A DNA stretch of 64,000 bases from JBDHTQ01 sp039808765 (GTDB lineage Bacteria > Pseudomonadota > Alphaproteobacteria > UBA2400): assembly GCA_039808765.1 (NCBI GenBank), contig JBDHTQ010000007.1, positions 57,255 through 121,254 of the forward strand, written 5' to 3'. The notes beneath the pieces are model-generated. The model had not been told where the DNA came from and ran no database searches. It saw only the letters and a list, made by a program, of their open reading frames with translations. Made by a program: the position numbers and the translations under genes. This document shows, in pieces, positions 53,706-62,422 of this stretch (its first letter is position 1; the number at the start of each line of letters is the position of its first letter).

Positions 53706-54089
53706 ATGCCCGATAAAAAACGTTACACTGCTGGCCATGAATGGATTCTTGTTGAACAAGATCAAGCAAAAATTGGTATTACTGAATATACGCAAGGCAG
53801 TCTGGGCGAAATTTCATACATTCGTTTTCCGCCGGTGGGTTCAATAATTGAGCAAGGCGATACAATTGCAATTCTTGAATCACTTAAATCTGCGACGGAA
53901 GTTTCTTCCCCGATGAGCGGAACGGTGGTTGGTATTAACGACGTGCTTTCTGAAAATCCTGCCCTCATTAACCGAGATCCAGAAGGGTTGGGTTGGATTA
54001 TACGCATGAAATTACGTGATGTGACTGAATTTGAGCAACTTTTTGACGACAAGAATTATCAAAAAAAATTTCGTAAAAACAATGAATAA
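53706..54089 (+). CDS. gcvH: Glycine cleavage system H protein
   Basis: GcvH carries a lipoyl arm that shuttles aminomethyl groups between P, T and L proteins of glycine cleavage. In some organisms it also relays lipoate. The 127-residue protein has YTAGHEWILVEQDQAKIGIT, LGEISYIRFPPVG, and the lipoylation site LESLKSATEVSSPMSG. The lysine is the expected one, although ESLKSAT differs from the common ESVKAA. gcvT and gcvP are not adjacent. It overlaps hemW by eight bases. Confidence 0.93.
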   Translation: MPDKKRYTAGHEWILVEQDQAKIGITEYTQGSLGEISYIRFPPVGSIIEQGDTIAILESLKSATEVSSPMSGTVVGINDVLSENPALINRDPEGLGWIIRMKLRDVTEFEQLFDDKNYQKKFRKNNE

Positions 54090-55218
54090 CCAACCGCTCT
54101 CGCTTTATGTTCACTGGCCATTTTGCAAATCCAAATGCCCATACTGTGACTTTAACTCGTATGTGCGGCCAGAGGTGGATGAACATGCTTGGCATGATGC
54201 GCTTTTAAAAGAGCTCGACTATTGGGGTGAGCAAACGCAAGGTCGCGCACTTCAATCAATCTTTTTTGGTGGGGGCACCCCTTCCCTCATGCCCGCGCGA
54301 ACAGTTGAAGCAATTATTTCACGTGCATGCGCATGGTGGTCGGCTCATGAAGAGATTGAAATTACACTTGAGGCTAACCCGACATCAGTAGAAGCCAATA
54401 AATTGCATGATTTTCGTTTGGCAGGCGTCAATCGGTTGAGTTTGGGAATACAGTCCCTGCGCTCGGATGCCTTGGCATTTTTGGGACGAGAGCATTCTGT
54501 TGAAGAAGCAAAAAATGCGCTTAAGCTTGCAGCAAAAATTTTTCCGCGCTTTTCTTTTGATCTGATCTATGCCCGTCCGCTGCAAACGCTTGATGAATGG
54601 CGCGCTGAGCTGGATGAGGCTCTGGGCTTTGGAGCACAACACCTTTCCCTTTATCAACTGACAATTGAAGAAAACACACGATTTGCTTCGCTCTTTGAGC
54701 AAGGGCGCTTTACACTTCCCGATGAAGACGACGCTGCAAGACTTTACAACGAAACCAACGCTCTTTTGGCAAAGAGAGGGTTTTTTGCTTACGAGGTATC
54801 AAACTACGCGCAAAATGGGTTTGAATGCCAACACAACCTTACTTATTGGCGCTATCAAGATTATATTGGCATCGGTCCGGGTGCGCATGGACGCATAACG
54901 CTCGCTACGCAAAAAAGGGCTACGAACACACACAAAACGCCAGAAACATGGCTAAAGCGGGTAAATGACCATGGCCACGGATTGCAAGAAACGACCGTTC
55001 TAGCTCAAGACGAACAGTTACAAGAATGCTTGCTCATGGGATTGCGTCTGGAAGAAGGAATCTCTTTGGCAACGCTTGCGATGTATGATTTTAAACCTCA
55101 TGCCGAAAAAATTCGGATGTTGACAGAACATGATCTTATTAAGTTTACAAAAACACACCTGAAAGCCACTGCCGAAGGAAGGCTAAGACTTAATGCTGTT
55201 CTTCCCGAGCTGATATAA
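54082..55218 (+). CDS. hemW: Radical SAM heme chaperone HemW
   Basis: HemW is a HemN-like radical SAM protein that delivers heme to respiratory enzymes. The 378-residue protein has the cluster motif CKSKCPYCDFNSY, IFFGGGTPSLMPA, ITLEANPTSVE and NRLSLGIQSL. The extra HemN N-terminal tripwire region is absent. Start is ATG 54082 inside the end of gcvH (ATGAATAA). It follows gcvH in the same operon; the frame reaching 54031 is not used. Confidence 0.95.
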   Translation: MNNQPLSLYVHWPFCKSKCPYCDFNSYVRPEVDEHAWHDALLKELDYWGEQTQGRALQSIFFGGGTPSLMPARTVEAIISRACAWWSAHEEIEITLEANPTSVEANKLHDFRLAGVNRLSLGIQSLRSDALAFLGREHSVEEAKNALKLAAKIFPRFSFDLIYARPLQTLDEWRAELDEALGFGAQHLSLYQLTIEENTRFASLFEQGRFTLPDEDDAARLYNETNALLAKRGFFAYEVSNYAQNGFECQHNLTYWRYQDYIGIGPGAHGRITLATQKRATNTHKTPETWLKRVNDHGHGLQETTVLAQDEQLQECLLMGLRLEEGISLATLAMYDFKPHAEKIRMLTEHDLIKFTKTHLKATAEGRLRLNAVLPELI

Positions 55219-55236
55219 AAAACAAGCCACGCCATC

Positions 55237-56511
55237 CTACATTGATGGTGCAGGGGTGGTAAGGCGTCTAGGCTTAGATGCAGAGAAAACCTGAGAAGAC
55301 ATAAAATTCGGCTCATTCGAAGGCTGTTCAAGTGCATGAAGGTCGATTGCCTGGCCATTTGAGATAATTTTTTCTGCTTGAACATTTGCTCTTGGTCCAA
55401 GCATCAAACCATCAACGTGGGCTAAGTCCATATTCATTGCACCCTCAGGGGTCTGTACATAGCGCATATCTGTATTCTTAAAATCGGCTCCAGCAAAATT
55501 AGCATTACTAAGATGGCTTTGACCAAAACTAACGTCATCAAATTCGGCATTGGCAGCACGAAGGCCACTCAAATCAATACCCTCTTTCATCGTTCCAAAG
55601 GCACAATCATGAAGATGCGCTTCTTCCATATTGACATTGCGCATAACGCTTTCGCCATAAATCCCAACTTGTGCCATGTTAGCACCGCTTAAATTGAGTT
55701 GGTCAGCATGCATGTGGCGAATACCAACATCAGTAAGCGTAGCGCCGCTCAAATTGGCATTGTTCATCATAAGGTACTCGGCGCGAACGCTCTCAAACTT
55801 TGCGCCCGGCATGCTGGCACTGTTCAAATCAACATTGAACAGTGCCGTATTAGTCATTTTTGTTCGTTGATCCCCCTTAACCCCGGACATTGTTGCATGA
55901 GAAATATCGCAATTGCTGAAGGTGGTGCCTTTTATTTCTGCATTGCTCATATCGACACGATCTAGCTTACAATCGGTAAAGCTTGCCCCGTTTAGATTTG
56001 CGCCCCGCAAATCCAATTGCGACATGTTAATTTTGTCAAATTTCATGCCTGATAAATTGGCACCTGCCAAGCTTACTGTTTGTTTTGCCGGGTCGGTTGA
56101 GTTTTTGGCTTCTTCAAGTTTTTGAACAATCAGTTCTTCACGCGAGCTGGCATGCCCCTCCATCATGACTTTTCCATCAACAGCATAAATCCGCTGCAAG
56201 GGTAGCCTGTCATTTTCTTTAGCCATTTCTGGCGGCTTTTCATCAGGACCACTTCTGGAAGGTAAAGCGTCAGCAGCAAGGTTTTCACGATGTGCACGCA
56301 TACGTTCTTCAATTTGACCGATTTGAGTGCGGGCTAATCTCTGCTCCGTCCCGGCGCCGGCCATTCCAAACGGGCTGATCAAATGCGCACGGTTAGCCGA
56401 ACTGTTACGCAAGTCAACCCTTGCACCATTGATTGCAAAAGCGACACTTGCGTTCTCTGTACCGCCAACCGATATTTGTCTAAAACCTCTACTTGCACCA
56501 TAAGCGATCAT
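55237..56511 (-). CDS. Pentapeptide-repeat protein
   Basis: The 424-residue protein has an N-terminal non-repeat part (1-144) and a long series of pentapeptide repeats (about 145-365, pattern A[N/D]LSG, with lines such as LDLRGANLNGASF and NNANLSGATL). A short tail follows. Such repeats fold into a right-handed quadrilateral helix that mimics DNA or serves as a scaffold. There is no signal peptide or membrane helix. The N-terminal part (VAFAINGARVDLRNSSANRA) is unlike known quinolone-resistance Qnr proteins. It converges on hemW. In intracellular bacteria such proteins are often secreted effectors, but that is inference here. Confidence 0.8.
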   Translation of the reverse strand: MIAYGASRGFRQISVGGTENASVAFAINGARVDLRNSSANRAHLISPFGMAGAGTEQRLARTQIGQIEERMRAHRENLAADALPSRSGPDEKPPEMAKENDRLPLQRIYAVDGKVMMEGHASSREELIVQKLEEAKNSTDPAKQTVSLAGANLSGMKFDKINMSQLDLRGANLNGASFTDCKLDRVDMSNAEIKGTTFSNCDISHATMSGVKGDQRTKMTNTALFNVDLNSASMPGAKFESVRAEYLMMNNANLSGATLTDVGIRHMHADQLNLSGANMAQVGIYGESVMRNVNMEEAHLHDCAFGTMKEGIDLSGLRAANAEFDDVSFGQSHLSNANFAGADFKNTDMRYVQTPEGAMNMDLAHVDGLMLGPRANVQAEKIISNGQAIDLHALEQPSNEPNFMSSQVFSASKPRRLTTPAPSM

Positions 56512-56764
56512 ATTTATCCCAGTCTTTCTTTAAAGTATGAATCAAGTGTAGCGAAAAAAGATTAACGGTTATTCAATACGTAAAAATTGGGCTTAATTTG
56601 AATAAAAATTCATGACAAACCGTAACACGCAATGCAAAAAAGGCTTACATCATAGAAATGGTTAATCATCGATGTTCTTTTATTTATATCTTGACAATGA
56701 AAACATACTTTTTTACACCTTGGTCGTTTATGTTAAAATTTAACGATTTATTAAGGAGTGTATT

Positions 56765-57106
56765 ATGGAAGGTGTAAAACCAAATTATTCAGCAGCAGGA
56801 GGCTTTTTTACAGCTGCAACATTGGTATTCGCCACTCTGGTTGCATCGAACAATCCCAGTGTAGGAACTCCTGAAGGTGAGAGTGTTGTTTTGACAACTG
56901 GCGCCAATGGGGGATATCAGCTTTCTTTTCACGCCAATAGAGGTGTCATCCATTTTACCCAAGCTATTCCTTCCAGTACAATGATTACAGAGCTTTGCAC
57001 GGGTATTGAAAGAGTTGCCCCTGTAAAAATTATTTTTAACGGTCCTATTGGGGATAATGTTACTTTTCAAGGTTGCCCAAGGGCCAGATCACGATATAGT
57101 GTTTAA
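56765..57106 (+). CDS. Solenoid-like surface protein, N-terminal part (frame shifted)
   Basis: The function is unknown. The 113-residue reading frame begins at ATG with AAGGAG and a good spacer and has a hydrophobic segment (residues 11-28, AGGFFTAATLVFATLVAS) that may be a signal anchor. From residue about 60 it shows short beta turns such as GPIGDNVTF. It ends 59 bases past the start of a second frame (57048-57854) that continues the same GDxxTF-type repeat. A +1 shift at TTTTCAAGG would join VTF to KVAQGPDHD. It is probably one gene of about 360 codons interrupted by a frameshift or read by a programmed shift. Confidence 0.5.
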   Translation: MEGVKPNYSAAGGFFTAATLVFATLVASNNPSVGTPEGESVVLTTGANGGYQLSFHANRGVIHFTQAIPSSTMITELCTGIERVAPVKIIFNGPIGDNVTFQGCPRARSRYSV

Positions 57107-57854
57107 TAAAGCCGGAGACGGGTTTATCGCTGATGTCTTGGGTGATGTTAAAGGTATCACTGTCGGCAATTCGGCTCAGATTGATACAGCCGGTGATGTT
57201 GCTATTTCTGTGGTGGGCGATGATGCCACTATTACAGCAAGATCGTTAAGCACTGATACTTTAGGAGAATGCTCTCTCGTTGTTGTAAGTTCCAATGGTA
57301 CTGCCGACGATAATCATCCGAATGTTGGAGAGACTCATATAGCCCGATTGGGTGGTGGCAGTAGAGTTTATAGCCCGAGTATATTTGTCGGCGATGTCTT
57401 TAGCAATTATGAAAAATTAACTACAATGTCGGGTGTTGTGGTGAACGCTGATAGACTAAATAATGGCGTAGTAGTTGCTTTTGATGCAATCAGGGTAGTG
57501 ATAGGTAGTGTTGGTGATCAGGCGGTCGTTCGCTTTACAAAGGCGCAGGATGATTGGACTGATGGATTTGCATTAGTTGTTGGTGATGTTGGAACTTCTG
57601 TTCAGTTCGTATCAGCTGTACCCGAATATAATCCAGAAAATGTAGAGAATATGCCCAGTTACAGTTTGACATTTGCAGCGGATACAACAGGTCCACACGC
57701 AACTGTGCTTGGTGCATTTAACAATGTACAAGCAAATAGTTTTGGACCATTTGCTCATATAGATATCCCAGGAGCCCTTGAAGTCAATAGAGGTGGCCTC
57801 TCACAAAGCAGGTTCATTAGCGCTAAGGAGGGCGTAACTTACAAACAAAAATAG
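57048..57854 (+). CDS. Solenoid-like surface protein, C-terminal part (frame shifted)
   Basis: The frame has no ribosome site and begins inside the preceding frame, so it is probably not translated alone. The 268 codons hold short, Gly-turn beta repeats at irregular 15-30 residue spacing: GNSAQI, GDDATI, GDVFSN, GDQAVV, GTSVQF, GPHATV. This suggests a right-handed beta-helix, the shape of many adhesins and autotransporter passengers. It ends before a strong hairpin with a T-rich tail. No autotransporter barrel or anchor domain follows. Confidence 0.5.
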   Translation: MGIMLLFKVAQGPDHDIVFNKAGDGFIADVLGDVKGITVGNSAQIDTAGDVAISVVGDDATITARSLSTDTLGECSLVVVSSNGTADDNHPNVGETHIARLGGGSRVYSPSIFVGDVFSNYEKLTTMSGVVVNADRLNNGVVVAFDAIRVVIGSVGDQAVVRFTKAQDDWTDGFALVVGDVGTSVQFVSAVPEYNPENVENMPSYSLTFAADTTGPHATVLGAFNNVQANSFGPFAHIDIPGALEVNRGGLSQSRFISAKEGVTYKQK

Positions 57855-57944
57855 CAAATACTTCTTGCTCTACCCTTAATGTAGAGGTGGAGCTTTGTAT
57901 TAGTGTAATTCACTTGTGAGGCTTTTGGGTAGAAGATTCCCTGT

Positions 57945-58053
57945 CAAACGAGAGCGTCTCGTTCAAAGATCGAGTGCTCTCGTTTGTATTTTTGACACGA
58001 ATTCGTCGTTAAAGATGGCCTCTGTAGTTCCATCTTCTCGGGATTTGCTCTAA
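57945..58053 (+). repeat. Intergenic hairpin element, copy B
   Basis: CAAACGAGAGC (57945-57955) pairs perfectly with GCTCTCGTTTG (57976-57986); inside, CTCG pairs with CGAG. A T-rich run follows, then the tail shared with copy A (31041-31143), ending GATTTGCTCTAA. The stem sequence differs from copy A but pairing is kept. The first half could also terminate the solenoid gene. Confidence 0.55.
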
Positions 58054-58121
58054 TAGAGGATATTCTTAAAACAGGTCAAAATTGACATACCTGTTTTCAT
58101 AAAACACCAAAAATGCACAAA

Positions 58122-58151
58122 AAAAAGAGTAGCCGTAAAACTACTCTTTTT
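58122..58151 (-). terminator. Intrinsic terminator after aspS
   Basis: AAAAAGAGTAG (58122-58132) pairs with CTACTCTTTTT (58141-58151) around an eight-base loop. A- and T-runs on both sides make it work in either direction. It lies 24 bases after the aspS stop. Confidence 0.65.
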
Positions 58152-58174
58152 AATTGCTAAAAACCCTATTGAAT

Positions 58175-59986
58175 CTAAGCCGATTTGACTTTGTTTTGAA
58201 CTGGTAATTCAACACGTAGGCAAAGCTCTTTCAATTGGCTCGGCATCGGATCGTTGGGAGCATTCATCATTAAGTCTTGTGCTTGCTGGTTCATGGGGAA
58301 CGCAATCACTGTTCGAATGTTTGGCTCATCAGCTAACAGCATAACCATGCGATCAATCCCAGGTGCAGAGCCACCATGCGGCGGAGCGCCGTATCGGAAT
58401 GCATTCAGCATACCGGCAAAACGATTTTCAACATCCTCACGTGTATATCCAGCAATTTCGAAAGCTTTGATCATAACCTCGGGATCATGATTACGGATTG
58501 CCCCGGATGATAGCTCAATCCCATTGCAAACGATATCAAACTGGTAGGCCAAAATGTCCAATGGATCTTTTGATGTCAACGCCTCCATACCGCCTTGCGG
58601 CATTGAGAACGGGTTGTGACCAAAATCAATCTTTTTGGCTTCCTCGTTATATTCATACATGGGAAAGTCAACAATCCAACAGAAATGGAACTTATTCGAA
58701 TCAATCAAGTTTAATTCCTGACCGATTTTTGTTCGGGCATAACCAGCCAGTTTGACCGCAGGACCAATCTGATCACAAACAAAAAAGACTGCATCACCAA
58801 CTTCTGCCCCCGTCAGCCTTATTAGTTCAGCTTGGGCTTCATCAGGGATGAATTTAGCGATTGGTCCCTTCCCGCCTTCTGCTTCAAAGACAATATAGCC
58901 GAGGCCCGGCGCACCTTGTTCTTTTGCCCAATCATTGAGTTTATCAAAAAAGCTACGAGGTTTCTCAGAAACACCAGGAGCACGAATGCAGCGAACGACG
59001 CCCCCCTTGTTGACAATCTCTTTAAACGCGCGGAACTCAACATCCCCTCGCTTGAAGATACTGGTTGCATCAACGATGATTAAAGGGTTACGCAAATCCG
59101 GCTTGTCATTACCATACTTCATCATGGAATCGGCATACGTAATTTTTTCGAAAGGATAACTGCTAACTTCTTTTTTCTTGCCTGTATAAGAAGAAAACTC
59201 TTCAAAAACATCGTGCAAAATTGGCCCAATGGTGTTGAAGATATCGTCTTGGGTTACAAAACTCATTTCAAAATCAAGCTGATAAAATTCACCCGGTGAG
59301 CGATCTGCACGACTATCCTCGTCACGAAAACACGCCGCAATCTGGAAATAGCGATCAAACCCGCCAACCATTAAAAGCTGTTTGAACTGCTGAGGAGATT
59401 GAGGCAGAGCATAAAACTTGCCAGGATGAATGCGTGAAGGCACGAGAAAGTCACGTGCTCCTTCAGGGCTGGAAGCGGTCAGAATAGGGGTTTGAAACTC
59501 ATTAAAACCAGCATCTGTCATCCTCTTACGGAAAGATGAAATAATCTGAGAACGCAAGACGATATTACGTTGCATCTTCTCACGGCGCAGATCAAGGAAA
59601 CGGTAGCGCAAACGTTGCTCTTCGCTCCCATCTTCATCACCATTGACCTGAAATGGTAAAACCTGGGCAGTCCCCTGCACTTCAAAAGCCTCAATGCCGA
59701 CTTCAATACGTCCCGTCGGCAATTTTTCATTAATGGTTTCTGCAACACGTGCAATGACCTTGCCCGTGACAGTAACTACTGTTTCAAGCCGTGTCGATTC
59801 CACTTCTTTGAAGAGAGGGTGCGATGTATCAATTACACATTGAGTGATACCATAGAAATCGCGCAAATCGACGAAAAGCAAATTACCATGATCACGCTTA
59901 CGGTTAACCCAACCTGAAATCCGAATAGTTTGTCCGACATCATCGGCCGTAAGCTGACCACAAGTATGTGTGCGATATGCGTGCAT
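58175..59986 (-). CDS. aspS: Aspartyl-tRNA synthetase
   Basis: AspRS charges tRNA-Asp, whose gene is also in this window. The protein of about 603 residues has the N-terminal anticodon-binding OB-fold (ISGWVNRKRDHGNLLFVDLRD), class II motifs (RYRFLDLRREKMQRN; FRDEDSRADRSPGEFYQLDFE; GGSAPGIDRMVMLL) and the bacterial GAD insertion domain (about residues 285-430). The start is ATG 59986 or the TTG nine bases upstream, which is closer to AGAGG. It has a terminator downstream and no operon partner. Confidence 0.95.
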   Translation of the reverse strand: MHAYRTHTCGQLTADDVGQTIRISGWVNRKRDHGNLLFVDLRDFYGITQCVIDTSHPLFKEVESTRLETVVTVTGKVIARVAETINEKLPTGRIEVGIEAFEVQGTAQVLPFQVNGDEDGSEEQRLRYRFLDLRREKMQRNIVLRSQIISSFRKRMTDAGFNEFQTPILTASSPEGARDFLVPSRIHPGKFYALPQSPQQFKQLLMVGGFDRYFQIAACFRDEDSRADRSPGEFYQLDFEMSFVTQDDIFNTIGPILHDVFEEFSSYTGKKKEVSSYPFEKITYADSMMKYGNDKPDLRNPLIIVDATSIFKRGDVEFRAFKEIVNKGGVVRCIRAPGVSEKPRSFFDKLNDWAKEQGAPGLGYIVFEAEGGKGPIAKFIPDEAQAELIRLTGAEVGDAVFFVCDQIGPAVKLAGYARTKIGQELNLIDSNKFHFCWIVDFPMYEYNEEAKKIDFGHNPFSMPQGGMEALTSKDPLDILAYQFDIVCNGIELSSGAIRNHDPEVMIKAFEIAGYTREDVENRFAGMLNAFRYGAPPHGGSAPGIDRMVMLLADEPNIRTVIAFPMNQQAQDLMMNAPNDPMPSQLKELCLRVELPVQNKVKSA

Positions 59987-60392
59987 AATGCTCAATAATC
60001 CTCTCTGAATTTATGTCTGTAGTAGACGGTAAAAAGCGAAATGCGTCAAGCTTCTTAAGCACAAAATGCAAAATAATTATTGAGTTAGCACATGATTATC
60101 CATGATCAACAGCGTGACAAGAAGAAGAAAATGATGTGAATAAACTCAAATTGGCGTGTGGATTAAAAGTAGGATTAAAAGTAGGATTAAAAGTAGGATT
60201 AAAAGTAGGATTAAAAGAAAAAAGCACTCTTTCTCCCCCTTCAGAATGTGCATGCAAAATCCAGGTTTCATCATGGGTGTTCACAGGAAGAGCAAATGAG
60301 GAAGCTTAGCTAATAGCAAAAGCGTTTGCATCGTTATTTAAAAATCCGGTAAATTTGATGTATTGATTATTCATATCTTTTTTAACTGTTAA
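59987..60392. other. About 400-base intergenic region
   Basis: It holds the promoter side of aspS, the 12-bp tandem repeat (60161-60217), and otherwise AT-rich sequence. A 62-codon minus-strand frame spans the repeat but has no ribosome site. Confidence 0.4.
60161..60217. repeat. 12-bp tandem repeat, four copies plus partial
   Basis: The unit GATTAAAAGTAG is repeated without mismatch at 60161, 60173, 60185 and 60197, and the first nine bases are repeated at 60209. The 12-base length keeps a reading frame. Perfect identity suggests recent expansion by slippage. Confidence 0.9.
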
Positions 60393-61097
60393 TTATTGTC
60401 TCACCATAGCTTCCCCCACCATGCAATGAACTGCAGTTTTTAGAGATTTTATGCCATGGGAAATTCCACATTTACGATGGATAGGATTGCGTCTGGGCGG
60501 TTTTAATACGTAAGTGTTCGATCGCATGTATTGCATGATGGAATGGCTATGATCCTGCCTTGAAAAAGCCGAATAAACATGTGGTGCCTCTGACAATCTT
60601 GTTGCTAAATTGCCAAATTCAGCAGCTAATGTACGAAGATATTCTTCCTGCGATTCCATGCTGGCATCATGGGGAGCTGGTAAAGTTGGATCTAAAGCAT
60701 AAACCCCTGGAAATCTTTTCTTCTGAAGTTTATTAGCTAAGACTGATACGATTGTCGCTCCTTCATAAGCGCCAACGATGATAGATTTACCATCTTGAGG
60801 TAAAAGAGTCATACAGTTTGCAACTGTACTGATTTCTTGTGCAAAGTCGTAAAAGTTATCAGCAGAATTATTACCAATAACAGGGGGTTGTTGCATGTGT
60901 ATAAGGGTTACCCCCCTGCTTAAGACTATGTCCCTCACAAACTCGTAAACTTTTCGAGAATTATCCCCTCTGTCAGCCCCCTCACAGAAAAGAACACTCA
61001 ATTTTCCATTAGCTGGTTTATGCGGGACATAACGCGCAACATCAACGTCGCGGTGTGTTGTTTTGATCGTCACGACTTCACGACTGCAATCATTCAT
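60393..61097 (-). CDS. Alpha/beta-hydrolase-like protein without nucleophile serine
   Basis: The function is unknown. The 234-residue protein has the outline of an alpha/beta hydrolase: a strand-turn SVLFCEGADRG near residue 38 where an oxyanion turn would lie, and IIVGAYEGATIVSVLANKL at the nucleophile elbow, with Tyr111 where Ser or Cys is expected. A late segment FSRQDHSHSIMQ could hold the base. It lies beside a second protein of the same outline, also lacking Ser (61253-62101). ATG 61097 has GGAG nine bases upstream. Both may be non-catalytic binding proteins. Confidence 0.55.
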   Translation of the reverse strand: MNDCSREVVTIKTTHRDVDVARYVPHKPANGKLSVLFCEGADRGDNSRKVYEFVRDIVLSRGVTLIHMQQPPVIGNNSADNFYDFAQEISTVANCMTLLPQDGKSIIVGAYEGATIVSVLANKLQKKRFPGVYALDPTLPAPHDASMESQEEYLRTLAAEFGNLATRLSEAPHVYSAFSRQDHSHSIMQYMRSNTYVLKPPRRNPIHRKCGISHGIKSLKTAVHCMVGEAMVRQ

Positions 61098-61252
61098 AAT
61101 CACAAACTCCAGATGTGGGTTAAAATATATCTAAAGACATTGCACTAGACGTGTTCCGAATTCGGCTAAAACAGACGAACATAATACCACAATGAAGTGA
61201 TAAGACATTAAAAAGATACAAACAAACAGACTCTTCCTGCCGAATGAAATTA

Positions 61253-62101
61253 TCAACGCAAGCCAAAATTGCGCGACACATCACGCATAAAATCGCCGGC
61301 TAATGCGAGTTTAATGCTTGTATGTCCACACGGGGCTTTATAGACGATGTAATTATCTGCCGGACATGATTCGCCAAACAGCAGTTGTTGATAATCTTGC
61401 GCTCTGCCTGTCTCAGGGTCTTTATCCATATCAGCAAAAACAATGCGCACAGGACAGCTAATACGATCTTGGTTTGCCATAGCGCTAAAACCGTACAAGA
61501 GGCTCGAACTCCCGCGATTGTTGAAATCGATGGCAAGCGCACCTACACTATTTAATTTTCTTCTATCGGTTGTTAAGGGAATGAAAAATTCTCTTTCACC
61601 TAACCTACTTGTTGCAATCATAAAATGTTTTCTTGAAATTCCAGGATTGATCGCATGAACTTCGCTAATTACGCGAGGAAATAGAAGTGCTAAACCAATT
61701 GCAGCAAGGGCACCAACTCCATGACCGATAACAACAATTCTCGAATAACGAGACCTTTTTTGCGCGTTAAACGCTGTAAAAATTTGCTGTCCCCATCCAG
61801 AGTAGCAGTGCACCCCTCCTATGGGGACATCAAACCCTGTGCTCCCCCCCCATCCTGCATAGTCCAAGCCGCAGAGATCTATTTGATGTCTACGACAAAA
61901 TTGCGCGAGCTGTTGGTATATTCCACCAACACGAGAATTTTTAGGTTTCTCTTGTCCACTCTCACCACACAAAGATGGATCAGGAAAGTATAAAAAAAGA
62001 TCTGTCGCAAATCTAGGGCCTTCTGTCACTCCAGCGACGAGATGAAAGCCACTAATGCCCAAATCACTACGAACTCTTTCATAAGAATAATAACCTTCCA
62101 T
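61253..62101 (-). CDS. Alpha/beta-hydrolase-like protein, degenerate elbow
   Basis: The 282-residue protein has the alpha/beta-hydrolase layout: DLCGLDYAGWGGSTG (the D-x-x-G-x-G-x-S region near residue 78), RIVVIGHGVGALAAIGLALLF with Gly128 where the nucleophilic Ser should be (GHGVG for GHSxG), and RIVFADMDKD where the acid would be. The C-terminal PCGHTSIKLALAGDF places a His. Family enzymes cleave esters, peptides or C-C bonds; with no Ser the protein may be inactive or bind a ligand. ATG 62101 has AGGAGAG upstream. No signal peptide is present. Confidence 0.62.
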   Translation of the reverse strand: MEGYYSYERVRSDLGISGFHLVAGVTEGPRFATDLFLYFPDPSLCGESGQEKPKNSRVGGIYQQLAQFCRRHQIDLCGLDYAGWGGSTGFDVPIGGVHCYSGWGQQIFTAFNAQKRSRYSRIVVIGHGVGALAAIGLALLFPRVISEVHAINPGISRKHFMIATSRLGEREFFIPLTTDRRKLNSVGALAIDFNNRGSSSLLYGFSAMANQDRISCPVRIVFADMDKDPETGRAQDYQQLLFGESCPADNYIVYKAPCGHTSIKLALAGDFMRDVSRNFGLR

Positions 62102-62422
62102 TATGCTCTCCTAAAAAATTGACTCCCTTTACAGCTATACGCGTTATGTTTCAAGAGCATTTTTTTCTAACCAAAGGAGAACAAGTGAAAATGTTTTAAA
62201 AGGGGATGAAAAAAGGTCATTTCGTTATTTCCGGTTTGTTGCAAGATAAGGCTACAAACTACTTTATTTTTTGATGATATATCAAACCTCTCTACATAAC
62301 AGTATTCGTCAACTGCGAAACATTGCAAATCATTTTCCGGTTAAGGGGAAGAGGCCATTCGATAAAAAAAGAGGGATAAATCCCTCTTTTTTTTGTTTTA
62401 AATAGACCTGAAAATGCTGAAT
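62102..62422. other. 321-base intergenic region
   Basis: Apart from the accC terminator (62364-62395) and presumably the promoter of the gene at 62101, nothing is recognised. The sequence is AT-rich. Confidence 0.4.
62364..62395 (-). terminator. Intrinsic terminator after accC
   Basis: AAAAGAGGGA pairs with TCCCTCTTTT around a short T/A loop, with A- and T-runs outside. It lies about 28 bases after the accC stop and could work in both directions. Confidence 0.75.

Larger units (their letters stand above)
57855..58174. other. 320-base intergenic region with three hairpins
   Basis: It holds copy B of the hairpin element (57945-58053), a second stem AAAACAGGT (58068-58076) with ACCTGTTTT (58089-58097), and the aspS terminator (58122-58151). 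No gene was found. Confidence 0.5.

Noticed and set aside
60161..60217. Direct repeats considered as a CRISPR array
   Set aside because: Units are 12 bases and contiguous with no spacers, and no cas genes are near.
60096..60284. Minus-strand open frame with FNPT repeats
   Set aside because: It has no ribosome site and is created mainly by the 12-bp tandem repeat.
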